Shown here one piece after another: positions 42,800 to 51,609 of a stretch of DNA of 64,000 nucleotides (positions are counted from its first letter, which is position 1; each line of letters opens with the position of its first letter). The notes beneath the pieces are model-generated. The model saw only the letters and a program-made list of their open reading frames with translations. It was not told the origin of the DNA and did no database searches. The position numbers were made by a program, and so were the translations under genes. This DNA comes from Vibrio pomeroyi (GTDB taxonomy: Bacteria > Pseudomonadota > Gammaproteobacteria > Enterobacterales > Vibrionaceae): the NCBI RefSeq assembly GCF_024347595.1, contig NZ_AP025507.1:1240001-1304000 (forward strand), in the 5' to 3' direction.

Positions 42800-42812
42800 A
42801 CATCTCTATTTA

Positions 42813-43688
42813 TTACTTGATGGTCGTTGAAACTGGGCAGTGGTCGCTAAGTTTGTAATCCAGCACATCTTGCGTTTCGAATACCTTCTGTTTCGCAGGT
42901 GACGCACTCAATGAATCGCTAACCACAATGTGATCAATCACAGAGCGGAATTGGTGTGTGCGGTGGTTATTACGATTTGATCGAACCTTACAATCCGCAC
43001 GGGTCTTTCTTGTCGCCAAACGAGCATCCGTGTTTTCAGTTAAATCCTTCCACATCCAATCTCTTGAGTAGGATAGGTTATGGTTGAAGTCGCCTAAGAT
43101 CGCATAGTCTTCACCTTTACGTTCTCTTTGTTGTATCCACTTATTGAGTTGTTGAGCTTGGTCTTTTAGGCGTGAACAATCGCGGTTAGACTTATACGCG
43201 CCGCTGCAGCCTGCCTTTAAATGCACAGACAGCATGTGAATTGGTTTTGAGCCTGTTTCAACGACCATGTAACTGGCAAACCTAAGCTTGCTGTTAGAAC
43301 TCGACTCCAGAGGAAAGTCAGCGTAGTCGGTGAGTGTGATGCCTTTAAGAACTGCGAAGCCTGTGTATTGGTTCACTTCTTTGAACTGGCGGTTACTGTT
43401 TTCTGGTAATGCTCGGTCAGACATCAATATCTTGTATTGATCGCCAGCCACACGCTGAATGGCATCTGCGTCATCGACTTCTTGAAAAGCAACCACGTCT
43501 GCGTCTAAAGATTGGAAGTACTGTTTGAGTTTATCGAAATCAGCTTGATCACGTTGGGCGGAAAACTTATTCACAGCCTCGTTGGTTGATAACCATTCGA
43601 TATTCCAACTGGATATGGTCAAAGGTTCAGCAAATGCGTGGCTACTGAGTAAGCAACCTAACATTATCCAGTTTCGAAGTCGTTTCAT
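42813..43688 (-). CDS. Secreted endonuclease/exonuclease/phosphatase-family protein
   Basis: A 291-residue exported enzyme of the EEP (DNase I-like) superfamily. The signal peptide ends AFA at about residue 20. Catalytic motifs are SSWNIEWL, VVAFQEVDD (metal-binding Glu), LSVHLKAGC, AILGDFNHN and the final LSDHCPV (catalytic His). Two cysteines (CSGAYKSNRDC) may form a disulphide. AGGGA precedes the ATG. It could be an extracellular nuclease or a phosphodiesterase; the sequence does not decide. Confidence 0.88.
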   Translation of the reverse strand: MKRLRNWIMLGCLLSSHAFAEPLTISSWNIEWLSTNEAVNKFSAQRDQADFDKLKQYFQSLDADVVAFQEVDDADAIQRVAGDQYKILMSDRALPENSNRQFKEVNQYTGFAVLKGITLTDYADFPLESSSNSKLRFASYMVVETGSKPIHMLSVHLKAGCSGAYKSNRDCSRLKDQAQQLNKWIQQRERKGEDYAILGDFNHNLSYSRDWMWKDLTENTDARLATRKTRADCKVRSNRNNHRTHQFRSVIDHIVVSDSLSASPAKQKVFETQDVLDYKLSDHCPVSTTIK

Positions 43689-43855
43689 GCCAAATATCCC
43701 TAATTTTGTCTTCCAATATTGATGAGCCGTTATCCTACAACACTTACCAAAAATTCAACTCTTTTTAGCAGTTTTTTTATTGTTACATTGTTTCTTTTCG
43801 ACTTGAGAACTAGCGTAATAATATTGAATTGATCTTAGTCAGCGTTCTCTTTTTG

Positions 43856-43869
43856 TTGATCCAAATCAA
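43856..43869. promoter_or_regulatory. FNR box before nrdD
   Basis: TTGAT-CCAA-ATCAA is a perfect match to the FNR consensus. With a -10-like TAAATA at 43893-43898 the start would fall near 43904, putting the box at the class II position about 41.5 bases upstream. Confidence 0.78.
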
Positions 43870-43900
43870 TACTCAAAGTTGGTGGTTCTCGTTAAATACG

Positions 43901-43947
43901 CCACAATATCTAGTGTTAGTTAAACGATAAATCGCTCTATATAGTGT
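43901..43947. promoter_or_regulatory. Paired NrdR boxes before nrdD
   Basis: CCACAATATCTAGTGT (43901-43916) and TCGCTCTATATAGTGT (43932-43947) resemble the NrdR consensus ACACWATATNTWGTGT. Their starts are 31 bases apart, three helical turns, the spacing known for NrdR sites. The first covers the expected transcription start, which fits repression. Confidence 0.78.
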
Positions 43948-43991
43948 GTTTGTGGATAAGTCTGTGAATACCTCATGAGTAAGGAGAAGTG

Positions 43992-46112
43992 GTGAAATCA
44001 ATCGTAATCAAGCGTGATGGCTCAAGGGCTCCATTCAGTAGAGATCGCATCCAAGCTGCAGTGGAAGCAGCATCAGACAAAGCCGATAAGGAAATTGCTA
44101 TTTATGCACTGAATGTGGCATTAGCAGTTGAGTTGAAGCTCGAAGACTACGATGAAGTTCATATCTCTGAAATTCAAACTATGGTCGAGAACGAGCTAAT
44201 GCAGGGACCTTATAAGTCTCTGGCTCGTGCCTACATTGAATATCGTCATGACCGCGACATCGCGCGTGAAAAGCAAAGCGCTTTAACTCGCGAGATCGAA
44301 GGTTTGATCGAAGAAAGCAATGTTGATCTGATCAATGAGAATGCCAACAAAGACGGCAAAGTTATCCCAACTCAGCGTGACCTTCTGGCGGGGATCGTGG
44401 CTAAACACTATGCGAAAACTCACATTTTGCCACGTGACATCGTACAAGCTCACGAGTGTGGTGACATTCATTACCACGATCTAGACTACGCACCGTTCTT
44501 CCCAATGTTTAACTGTATGCTTATCGATCTGAAAGGCATGTTAACGCATGGCTTCAAGATGGGTAACGCAGAAATTGACACACCAAAGTCTATTTCTACA
44601 GCAACAGCGGTAACAGCACAGATCATCGCACAAGTGGCGAGCCACATTTACGGCGGTACAACGATTAACCGTATCGATGAGGTTCTAGAACCTTACGTAA
44701 TGGCGAGCTACGAGAAGCATTTATCATTAGCGAAAGAGTGGGACATTCATAGCCCAGAAGCTTTTGCTATCTCTCGTACAGAGAAAGAGTGTTACGACGC
44801 ATTCCAATCTCTAGAATACGAAGTAAACACGCTGCACACAGCTAACGGTCAAACACCATTCGTTACGTTTGGTTTTGGTCTAGGCGAAAGCTGGGGTTCG
44901 AAACTTATCCAGCAATCTATCTTGAAAAACCGCATCGCAGGTTTGGGTAAGAACCGTAAAACTGCCGTATTCCCTAAACTGGTGTTTGCAATTAAAGATG
45001 GTTTGAACCACCAGAAGCAAGATCCGAACTACGACATCAAGCAATTAGCGCTTGAGTGTGCTTCTAAGCGTATGTACCCAGACATTCTTAACTACGACAA
45101 AGTAGTAGAAGTGACAGGGTCATTTAAAACGCCGATGGGCTGCCGTAGCTTCTTGAATACATACGAAGAAAACGGTGAGTTGATTCATGAAGGTCGTAAC
45201 AACTTAGGTGTTGTTAGCCTGAACTTGCCACGTATCGCGATTAACGCGAAGCAAGATATGGCTAAGTTCTACGAACTGCTTGATGAAAAACTTAAGCTTG
45301 CTCGTCGTGCATTAGAAACTCGTATTTCTCGTCTAGAAAACGTGAAAGCACGTGTTGCTCCAATCCTATATATGGAAGGTGCATGTGGCGTTCGTTTGAA
45401 AGCAGACGACTCAATCGCTGATATCTTCAAGAACGGTCGTGCGTCTGTTTCTCTTGGTTACATCGGTATCCACGAAGCGATGACAGCTCTTTACGGTACC
45501 GACGTTCACCTGTACGACGATGGCGAAATGCGTGCTAAAGCGCTTGAGTTAGTGGAGTACATGAAGCGTGAAGTGGAATCTTGGACGAAAGAGACTGGTT
45601 ACGCGTTCAGCCTGTACGGCACACCAAGTGAAAACCTATGTAGCCGTTTCTGCAGCATCGATACCAAAGAGTTTGGTGTGATTGATGGTGTAACGGACCG
45701 CGGTTACTACACCAACAGCTTCCACTTAGATGTGCAGAAGAAAGTGAACCCATACGACAAGATCGATTTCGAGATGCCTTATCCTGAAATCTCTAGCGGC
45801 GGTTTCATCTGTTACGGTGAGTTCCCGAATATGCAGAAGAACATTGAAGCACTAGAAAACGTATGGGACTACAGCTACACACGCGTACCTTACTACGGCA
45901 CGAATACACCGATTGATGAGTGTTACGAGTGTGGTTACAACGGCGAGTTTGATTGTACAAGTAAGGGCTTTACGTGTCCTAAGTGTGGCAACCACGACTC
46001 AACCAAAGTATCGGTAACACGCCGTGTTTGTGGTTACCTTGGTAGCCCAGATGCACGACCATTTAACTTCGGTAAACAAGAAGAAGTTAAACGCCGCGTG
46101 AAGCACCTATAG
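43992..46112 (+). CDS. nrdD: Anaerobic ribonucleoside-triphosphate reductase
   Basis: A 706-residue class III reductase that makes dNTPs without oxygen. The N-terminal ATP cone is KSIVIKRDGSRAPF and onward. The catalytic body has the usual finger-loop cysteines; the C-terminal zinc site is CYECGYNGEF...CPKCGN. The glycyl-radical segment is RVCGYLGSPDARPF, with G681 at the same number as in E. coli. Two GTG codons compete (43989 and 43992); AAGGAG spacing favours 43992. NrdG, which creates the radical, follows at 46268. The promoter has FNR and NrdR sites. Confidence 0.96.
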   Translation: MKSIVIKRDGSRAPFSRDRIQAAVEAASDKADKEIAIYALNVALAVELKLEDYDEVHISEIQTMVENELMQGPYKSLARAYIEYRHDRDIAREKQSALTREIEGLIEESNVDLINENANKDGKVIPTQRDLLAGIVAKHYAKTHILPRDIVQAHECGDIHYHDLDYAPFFPMFNCMLIDLKGMLTHGFKMGNAEIDTPKSISTATAVTAQIIAQVASHIYGGTTINRIDEVLEPYVMASYEKHLSLAKEWDIHSPEAFAISRTEKECYDAFQSLEYEVNTLHTANGQTPFVTFGFGLGESWGSKLIQQSILKNRIAGLGKNRKTAVFPKLVFAIKDGLNHQKQDPNYDIKQLALECASKRMYPDILNYDKVVEVTGSFKTPMGCRSFLNTYEENGELIHEGRNNLGVVSLNLPRIAINAKQDMAKFYELLDEKLKLARRALETRISRLENVKARVAPILYMEGACGVRLKADDSIADIFKNGRASVSLGYIGIHEAMTALYGTDVHLYDDGEMRAKALELVEYMKREVESWTKETGYAFSLYGTPSENLCSRFCSIDTKEFGVIDGVTDRGYYTNSFHLDVQKKVNPYDKIDFEMPYPEISSGGFICYGEFPNMQKNIEALENVWDYSYTRVPYYGTNTPIDECYECGYNGEFDCTSKGFTCPKCGNHDSTKVSVTRRVCGYLGSPDARPFNFGKQEEVKRRVKHL

Positions 46113-46170
46113 TAACTACTAAGATCATTAGCTAGCTTACTAAGAAGATCTACGTTTCAAGAAATAAGAT

Positions 46171-46195
46171 TGGTATCGGCGTTATGTCGATACCA
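46171..46195 (+). terminator. Hairpin between nrdD and nrdG
   Basis: TGGTATCG and CGATACCA form an 8-base stem with a 9-base loop, followed by a weak T stretch. It may reduce transcription into nrdG or stabilise the nrdD message. Confidence 0.4.
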
Positions 46196-46267
46196 GTTCT
46201 TTCGCTTCAGCTGTGACAGCACTTCACTTCAAACTATTAAGCCATAACGAGTTTTCAATACTGCCTT

Positions 46268-46738
46268 ATGAACTATCACCAATATCACCCAATCGACGTT
46301 GTAAATGGCCCAGGAACACGCTGCACCTTGTTTGTGTCGGGTTGTGTGCATCAGTGCCGCGGGTGCTATAACCAATCGACGCAAAGGTTGGACTCTGGGC
46401 ATTTGTTTACTCAAGAACTTCAAGACCACATTATTGCAGATCTGAATGATCCGCGAATCAAACGTCGTGGTTTGTCGCTGTCTGGTGGTGATCCGCTCCA
46501 TCCTGCGAATGTGTCTGAAGTACTCAAGTTGGTTCAGCGCGTGAAAGCGGAATGTGAAGGCAAAGATATCTGGATGTGGACGGGTTACGAGCTAGACGAA
46601 CTGGATGAAAAGCAGAAGCAAGTGCTTGAATACGTAGACACCTTAATTGACGGTCGTTTCGAGCAAGACAAAGCGGATCCAATGCTAGATTGGCGTGGCA
46701 GTTCAAATCAAATCATCCATCGATTCACTGACATATAA
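46268..46738 (+). CDS. nrdG: Anaerobic RNR activating enzyme
   Basis: A 156-residue radical-SAM protein that installs the glycyl radical on NrdD. The cluster motif CVHQCRGC gives C26, C30 and C33, the same numbers as in E. coli. The SAM-binding GGDP motif follows (LSGGDPLHP). No strong ribosome site is visible before the ATG. It lies 155 bases after nrdD with a hairpin between. Confidence 0.95.
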   Translation: MNYHQYHPIDVVNGPGTRCTLFVSGCVHQCRGCYNQSTQRLDSGHLFTQELQDHIIADLNDPRIKRRGLSLSGGDPLHPANVSEVLKLVQRVKAECEGKDIWMWTGYELDELDEKQKQVLEYVDTLIDGRFEQDKADPMLDWRGSSNQIIHRFTDI

Positions 46739-46852
46739 CGGTTGTCGTGACTTAGCACACTCGTAAAACGAAAAAGGGCGTCATGGTTAGCGCAATGTAT
46801 CCAATCGGCCCTTGGGTGTGAGTTCTTTTCGTTTATTCGCTTAAACTGCCAT

Positions 46853-48238
46853 TCAAGCAGTGACCTTATCGGGCTCTTCTATTAAGTTGTTGATCCATTT
46901 CTTAGAGTGAATCCTCTGGCTGGTTAAAGCTATCTTCGCTAACTCCTCCAGTAACACAATCATCAACACCCATTCTAAAGACCAGCCCAGCACCAAAGCG
47001 GTGAAATAGGCGAGGGGAATGCCAATTGCCCACTGGCCGAATATGTCGATGAAGATGCTGTAATTGATGTCTCCACCACTTTTTAACACACCTCCGATAC
47101 CAACCATGTTGAATACTCTCAATATCATCCCTGCCGCCATCACTAAGGCGACGTTGACCGCTGTATCTTTGAGTGCCAAGTGCGTTAAATCGATTAATTG
47201 AATAATGGCTGGCTTGGCGATAAAACACAGCACAGCCAATAGTGTCGCAAGCGCACAACTCACAAGTACATAGCCCCAAGCGGTATTTTCAACACGTTGA
47301 TAGTTCTTCGCGCCGATCTCGTTACCGAGAATGATTGAAGCGGCAACGGCAAAGCCTAAGAAAGCTGAAATTAAGATGCTTTCCACTGGTGATAAGAGTG
47401 AGATGATCGCAAGTTCACCAACCCCAATCTGCCCAACAATAACGTTGTAAATCAGTATTCCACCAGCCCATGCCGTATCGTGAACTAACATAGGAATAGC
47501 AATCTTAAAGTACTTCTTTCTGTGCTTAGGTAAGATTGCATCACGCCAACTCTCAATTGTAGGGAATAGATGCGAGTAATGTTTTCTCGCCATAACAAGC
47601 AATGCAATCGTCTGAAAGAATCGAGAAACCGTGGTACCAATCGCTGCGCCAACCACACCGAGTTCCGGAAAGCCAAATAGTCCGAAGATCAGTAGGGCAT
47701 TGAGAATCGCATTAACGATGATTGCCCAAATACTTATCTTGGTGGGCAATTTGGCTTCACCGACCGATCGCAATGCGCTTTCTAGCGGTACGACGATCGC
47801 GGTACCAATAAGGCTGGCTCCTGTTATCCAAAGGTAATCCGTTGCCAAGCGGACGTAATCAGGGTCTGAGGCCACTACAGACACGACTGAATCAGGAACC
47901 AGTGTATAAATCAAAACAAAAGGGATGATGGCAAAGATAGACAGAGCCCAAGATTGCGACAAGACACGCCGAATACCATTGAAATCGCCCGCTCCAAAAT
48001 ATTGCGAAGCTAGCACACTGACTGCACCGCTAATTCCCGATACCATGATCAAGTTAAAGAAGAAGATACGGTTGCCAACGCCGACTGCTGCGGTTGCCGC
48101 ATCACCAAGCTGATTGACCATGAAAATATCGACCACGCCGAGCAATGAAAACAACATGGTTTGTAGTGAGACTGGTAAACCGATGTGTATTAGCTTTTGC
48201 CAAAACTCTTTGTCTAAATGACGATATGTCGAGAGCAT
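46853..48238 (-). CDS. MATE-family efflux transporter (second of two)
   Basis: A 461-residue 12-helix MATE antiporter, paralogous to the one at 28420-29817; both share LPVSLQ/LPVALQS near the start and (K/R)WINNL at the end. AGAGGGG lies 7 bases before ATG 48238; the open frame continues to 48280 but without a ribosome site. It is divergent from an AraC-family gene, exactly as in the first pair. Substrate unknown. Confidence 0.92.
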   Translation of the reverse strand: MLSTYRHLDKEFWQKLIHIGLPVSLQTMLFSLLGVVDIFMVNQLGDAATAAVGVGNRIFFFNLIMVSGISGAVSVLASQYFGAGDFNGIRRVLSQSWALSIFAIIPFVLIYTLVPDSVVSVVASDPDYVRLATDYLWITGASLIGTAIVVPLESALRSVGEAKLPTKISIWAIIVNAILNALLIFGLFGFPELGVVGAAIGTTVSRFFQTIALLVMARKHYSHLFPTIESWRDAILPKHRKKYFKIAIPMLVHDTAWAGGILIYNVIVGQIGVGELAIISLLSPVESILISAFLGFAVAASIILGNEIGAKNYQRVENTAWGYVLVSCALATLLAVLCFIAKPAIIQLIDLTHLALKDTAVNVALVMAAGMILRVFNMVGIGGVLKSGGDINYSIFIDIFGQWAIGIPLAYFTALVLGWSLEWVLMIVLLEELAKIALTSQRIHSKKWINNLIEEPDKVTA

Positions 48239-48370
48239 CACATTTCCCCTCTGTTGAATATGCGAGAAGTTTATCGGCATTTGTTATAGCTGTATTGTTC
48301 AGGTTCATCACAAACTTTTGCCAAACTATCCACTTTAGTGGTTCGGCAACATGAACGAGCTAGCGACGGT

Positions 48371-49213
48371 ATGAGCGAGAAACAAGAACGGTACGAGATC
48401 TCTGAAAAGACCCATCAAGAGTTTGTCGATCAAAGCCATGTATTGGCATTCGAAGAGCTCGGTATCGTTCAATGTGGGACAGCTTCGTGCCGTGATTTCT
48501 TTTCTGTCTACCGAAAGAACCAACAAAAACACATGCTGCTGTACACCGTGAGAGGCAAAGGGTGGCTCGAAAGCGAAGGGTGTCGATACATTCTAGAGTC
48601 GGGGTCGTGCATTACTGTGCCTGCAGGCGTGGAGAACGGTTTTGGTATTGAAGAAGAAACATGGCAGATAGCGTGGATCTTTCTATCGCCTGATAAGCAA
48701 TGGGATAATGTCGTCAGTGATGAGGTTAGTTATACGCTTTCTCCTGCAGCCGAAGTCGTCTCGTCTTGTATTCATACCTTGCTGAGAAGTATTGCCTTGC
48801 CGATTGATCTCGGTGGAGCGATTGCCAATCACAGCGTAGCGCAAATAGAGTCCATGATTAATGCACCAGTCCCGCAGCAACAGTCTCGAAATTTGATTCG
48901 CTTGAGGCGAGTGTTCGACAGCGTGCAAAAACAGCTGCATAAAGAGTGGAATGTGTTTGAGCTAGCAAACCTATTCCCGTGTTCAGAGCCGCACTTCCAC
49001 CGCTTGTGCCAACGTTATTACTCTCATAGCCCGATGACTCATATTATGCGTATGAGGATGGAATACGCTGCAAGACTGCTTAGGTCGAGTGATTGGTCGA
49101 TTCAACACATTGGCGAGATAGTTGGATATCCCAATGCCGCTAACTTTAGCACTCGGTTTAAGGCATGGTCGGGAATGACACCAAGACAATTCAAACAGAG
49201 TGCTCAATCTTAA
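48371..49213 (+). CDS. AraC-family regulator beside MATE gene (second of two)
   Basis: A 280-residue regulator with a cupin-type sensor domain (ITVPAGVENGF) and C-terminal AraC helix-turn-helix pair (WSIQHIGEIVGYPNAANFSTRFKAW, SGMTPRQFK). It is divergent from the second MATE gene and likely controls it. The frame extends to a GTG at 48338; ATG 48371 gives the more natural start, though no strong ribosome site is visible for either. Similar in layout to the regulator at 29868-30761, with clear divergence. Confidence 0.88.
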   Translation: MSEKQERYEISEKTHQEFVDQSHVLAFEELGIVQCGTASCRDFFSVYRKNQQKHMLLYTVRGKGWLESEGCRYILESGSCITVPAGVENGFGIEEETWQIAWIFLSPDKQWDNVVSDEVSYTLSPAAEVVSSCIHTLLRSIALPIDLGGAIANHSVAQIESMINAPVPQQQSRNLIRLRRVFDSVQKQLHKEWNVFELANLFPCSEPHFHRLCQRYYSHSPMTHIMRMRMEYAARLLRSSDWSIQHIGEIVGYPNAANFSTRFKAWSGMTPRQFKQSAQS

Positions 49214-49438
49214 TAGAGCATATGGCTACATAAGACGTATCGACACATAGAAATAAAGCGCTTTGAGTTGTGCAATGGGTCATTAGGTGATTGAAATTTG
49301 CACTATTTATCCGTTTGAAACGACCAATCTCTGATTACTTATGGTAACTAAGCGCTTCTATTAAAAAATGTTTCTGATTTTAGTACGAAAATGTTAACGT
49401 GAAATCCATTACTTGAATTTCAAAGGGTTGTGACTTTC

Positions 49439-50623
49439 ATGTTTTCACATCTACCAAAACCAACTTTAGATCCAATTCTATCTCTTTCTGTTGCTTACCG
49501 CGGCGATACTCGTACTGATAAAGTCGATTTAGGCATTGGCGTTTATAAAAACGACCAAGGTGAAACACCGATCATGAAAGCCGTTTCTAAGGCTCAAGAT
49601 ATCGTTGTTGAAACTCAGAAAACCAAAGCTTACGTTGGCCTAGCAGGCTGTGAAGAGTTTAACCAGAGCATGGTTGATCTGCTGCTTAAAGGGACTTCTG
49701 CTATGGATCGCGTAGCAGCGATTCAAACACCGGGTGCAAGTGGCGCACTTCGTATGTTGGGCGACTTAATGAAAGTTTCTCAACCAGACACCACTGTTTG
49801 GATTTCAAACCCAAGCTACGTTAACCATAAACCGGTGATGGAAGCGGCAGGCTTAAAAGTTCGCTACTACAATTACTTCAGTCCTGAAACGAAGCAAGTT
49901 GATACTGCAAAAATGTTGGATGACCTTTCAAAAGCGGGTCCATCAGACGTGGTACTACTGCACGGTTGCTGTCATAACCCAACGGGTGCGGATATCGACT
50001 TTGAAGCGTGGCAGGAAATCACTAAGTTATCGCAAAAGAATGGTTTCTTACCATTCGTTGATATTGCTTACCAAGGCTTTGGTGACGGTCTAGAAGAAGA
50101 TGCGAAAGGTCTTCAACATATGGCGAACAACGTTGAAGAGATGCTGATCACAACATCTTGCTCAAAGAACTTCGGTTTGTACCGTGAAAGAACGGGTGCA
50201 GCAATTGTTATTGGCAAGAACAGCGAACACGTTGGTAATGCCAAAGGTAAACTGCTGACCCTTGCTCGTTCAACTTACACTATGCCGCCAGACCACGGTG
50301 CGGCTTTGGTGAAAACAATTCTTCAGAATCAAGAGTTAACAACGATTTGGAAGCAAGAATTGAGTGAAATGCAGCAACGTTTGTTGAATCTGCGCCAAAG
50401 TTTATGTGATGAATTGCGAAATACTTATAACACGTCACAATTTGATTTCATTGAAAGCCATAAAGGTATGTTTACTGTACTAGGCTTTAAAGAAACTCAA
50501 ATGAATCAATTACGTGAAGAATATGGCATCTACGGTGTTGGTGATGGACGCATCAATATTGCAGGTCTTTCTGAATCCCATATTCCTTATGTAGCAAAAG
50601 CGATAGCCAACGTATCAAAATAG
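49439..50623 (+). CDS. Aspartate/aromatic aminotransferase
   Basis: A 394-residue PLP enzyme of class I aminotransferases, subgroup AspC/TyrB. PLP lysine is K243 (TTSCSKNFGLYRERTGA), with N180-P181 (HNPTG) and D208 (FVDIAYQG), and the DLGIGVYKND start. The substrate Arg is in GRINIAGLSE. It moves amino groups between aromatic acids or aspartate and 2-oxoglutarate. GTG 49430 is an in-frame alternative, but MFSHLPKP is the natural family start. The lipoprotein gene starts 11 bases after the stop. Confidence 0.93.
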   Translation: MFSHLPKPTLDPILSLSVAYRGDTRTDKVDLGIGVYKNDQGETPIMKAVSKAQDIVVETQKTKAYVGLAGCEEFNQSMVDLLLKGTSAMDRVAAIQTPGASGALRMLGDLMKVSQPDTTVWISNPSYVNHKPVMEAAGLKVRYYNYFSPETKQVDTAKMLDDLSKAGPSDVVLLHGCCHNPTGADIDFEAWQEITKLSQKNGFLPFVDIAYQGFGDGLEEDAKGLQHMANNVEEMLITTSCSKNFGLYRERTGAAIVIGKNSEHVGNAKGKLLTLARSTYTMPPDHGAALVKTILQNQELTTIWKQELSEMQQRLLNLRQSLCDELRNTYNTSQFDFIESHKGMFTVLGFKETQMNQLREEYGIYGVGDGRINIAGLSESHIPYVAKAIANVSK

Positions 50624-50634
50624 AAGGTGACTGA

Positions 50635-51321
50635 ATGTATAATTGGAAAGCGATTATTACCCTAACGTTAAGTGGCGGCTTGTTTGCTTGTTCGACGACG
50701 ACTCAAGTTCCTGTCGAGCCAGAGCAAAAGCCTCAGATTGAACAACCTGTTGTAGATGACTCTTCAAAAACGGATGCAACAGAAGGCGAGAAAGTAACGG
50801 AACCTACTGAGAAGCCTGAAGAAGTAAAACCAACTGAACCAGAAGTGAAACCTGCGCCTGTTGAAAAACCAGTAGAGAAGGTTAGAAAAACAAGTGACGG
50901 CAAACTGATTCTTGGTGAAGAAGAGTGGGTGTTTGTTCCTGGTTTAAAAGAAGCGTTTAAAGCGCGTGTCGATACAGGTGCAACAACCTCTTCAATCAGT
51001 GCAGTTGATATTGTTGATTTTGAACGTAACGGCAAAGACTGGGTTAAGTTCAAGATTGAACACGACGGCATCACAACTGAAGAGATCAGCTTACCAGTAG
51101 AGCGCTGGGTTAAGATCAAGCAATCAAGTGCAGAAGGTACACAACGACGCGCAGTGGTTGTGGCTTCAATTCAAATTGGTGACCTAAAAGACAAAACTGA
51201 ATTTACGCTAGCCGACCGAACGCATCTTTCTTTCCCACTTCTGTTGGGTAGAAGCTTCTTTAGAGATGTTGCGGTTGTCGATGTGAGCAAAAAATACGTT
51301 CAGAAGAAAATCACTAAATAG
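50635..51321 (+). CDS. Retropepsin-like (Zn_protease family) lipoprotein
   Basis: A 228-residue lipoprotein with lipobox LFAC (C19), a long Pro/Glu/Lys linker with PEVKP-type repeats (about 25-85), and a retropepsin-like domain of the PF05618 family with ARVDTGATTSSIS (catalytic-type D113) and LLGRSFFRD. Despite the family name it is an aspartic-protease fold. The catalytic Asp and DTGA triad are intact, so proteolysis is plausible. The linker would let it span peptidoglycan. It may be co-transcribed with the aminotransferase, with no obvious functional link. Confidence 0.85.
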   Translation: MYNWKAIITLTLSGGLFACSTTTQVPVEPEQKPQIEQPVVDDSSKTDATEGEKVTEPTEKPEEVKPTEPEVKPAPVEKPVEKVRKTSDGKLILGEEEWVFVPGLKEAFKARVDTGATTSSISAVDIVDFERNGKDWVKFKIEHDGITTEEISLPVERWVKIKQSSAEGTQRRAVVVASIQIGDLKDKTEFTLADRTHLSFPLLLGRSFFRDVAVVDVSKKYVQKKITK

Positions 51322-51373
51322 ATTTAAGTCTATGAGTTCTGACTCAATCTGACGTTTCTGTTTTGATAAATCG

Positions 51374-51407
51374 AATCCCTGCTAATGGAATTAGCGGGGA
51401 TTTTTTC
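51374..51407 (+). terminator. Terminator after lipoprotein gene
   Basis: AATCCCTGCTAAT and ATTAGCGGGGATT form a stem with a GGA loop and one G-T pair, followed by six T. Confidence 0.93.
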
Positions 51408-51609
51408 TATTTATGGCGTAATAACCGACGAAATGCATTTAATTGTGCATTGTTCGCTATCCGTTCACTGTTTAACCTCGACAATGTGATCCTGATCTCT
51501 ATATAATCCGCGCTTCGTTTTATGTTTAATCCATACTTTCGTACTTCTTATTTAGGCACGTCTTTCTGCCTAATAATTATCTGTCAGTACACGCTTAGGA
51601 ATTAGTTCT

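Noticed and set aside
46741..46810. Possible terminator after nrdG
   Set aside because: Only a short GGGC/GCCC pairing around a long unpaired stretch; too weak to call.
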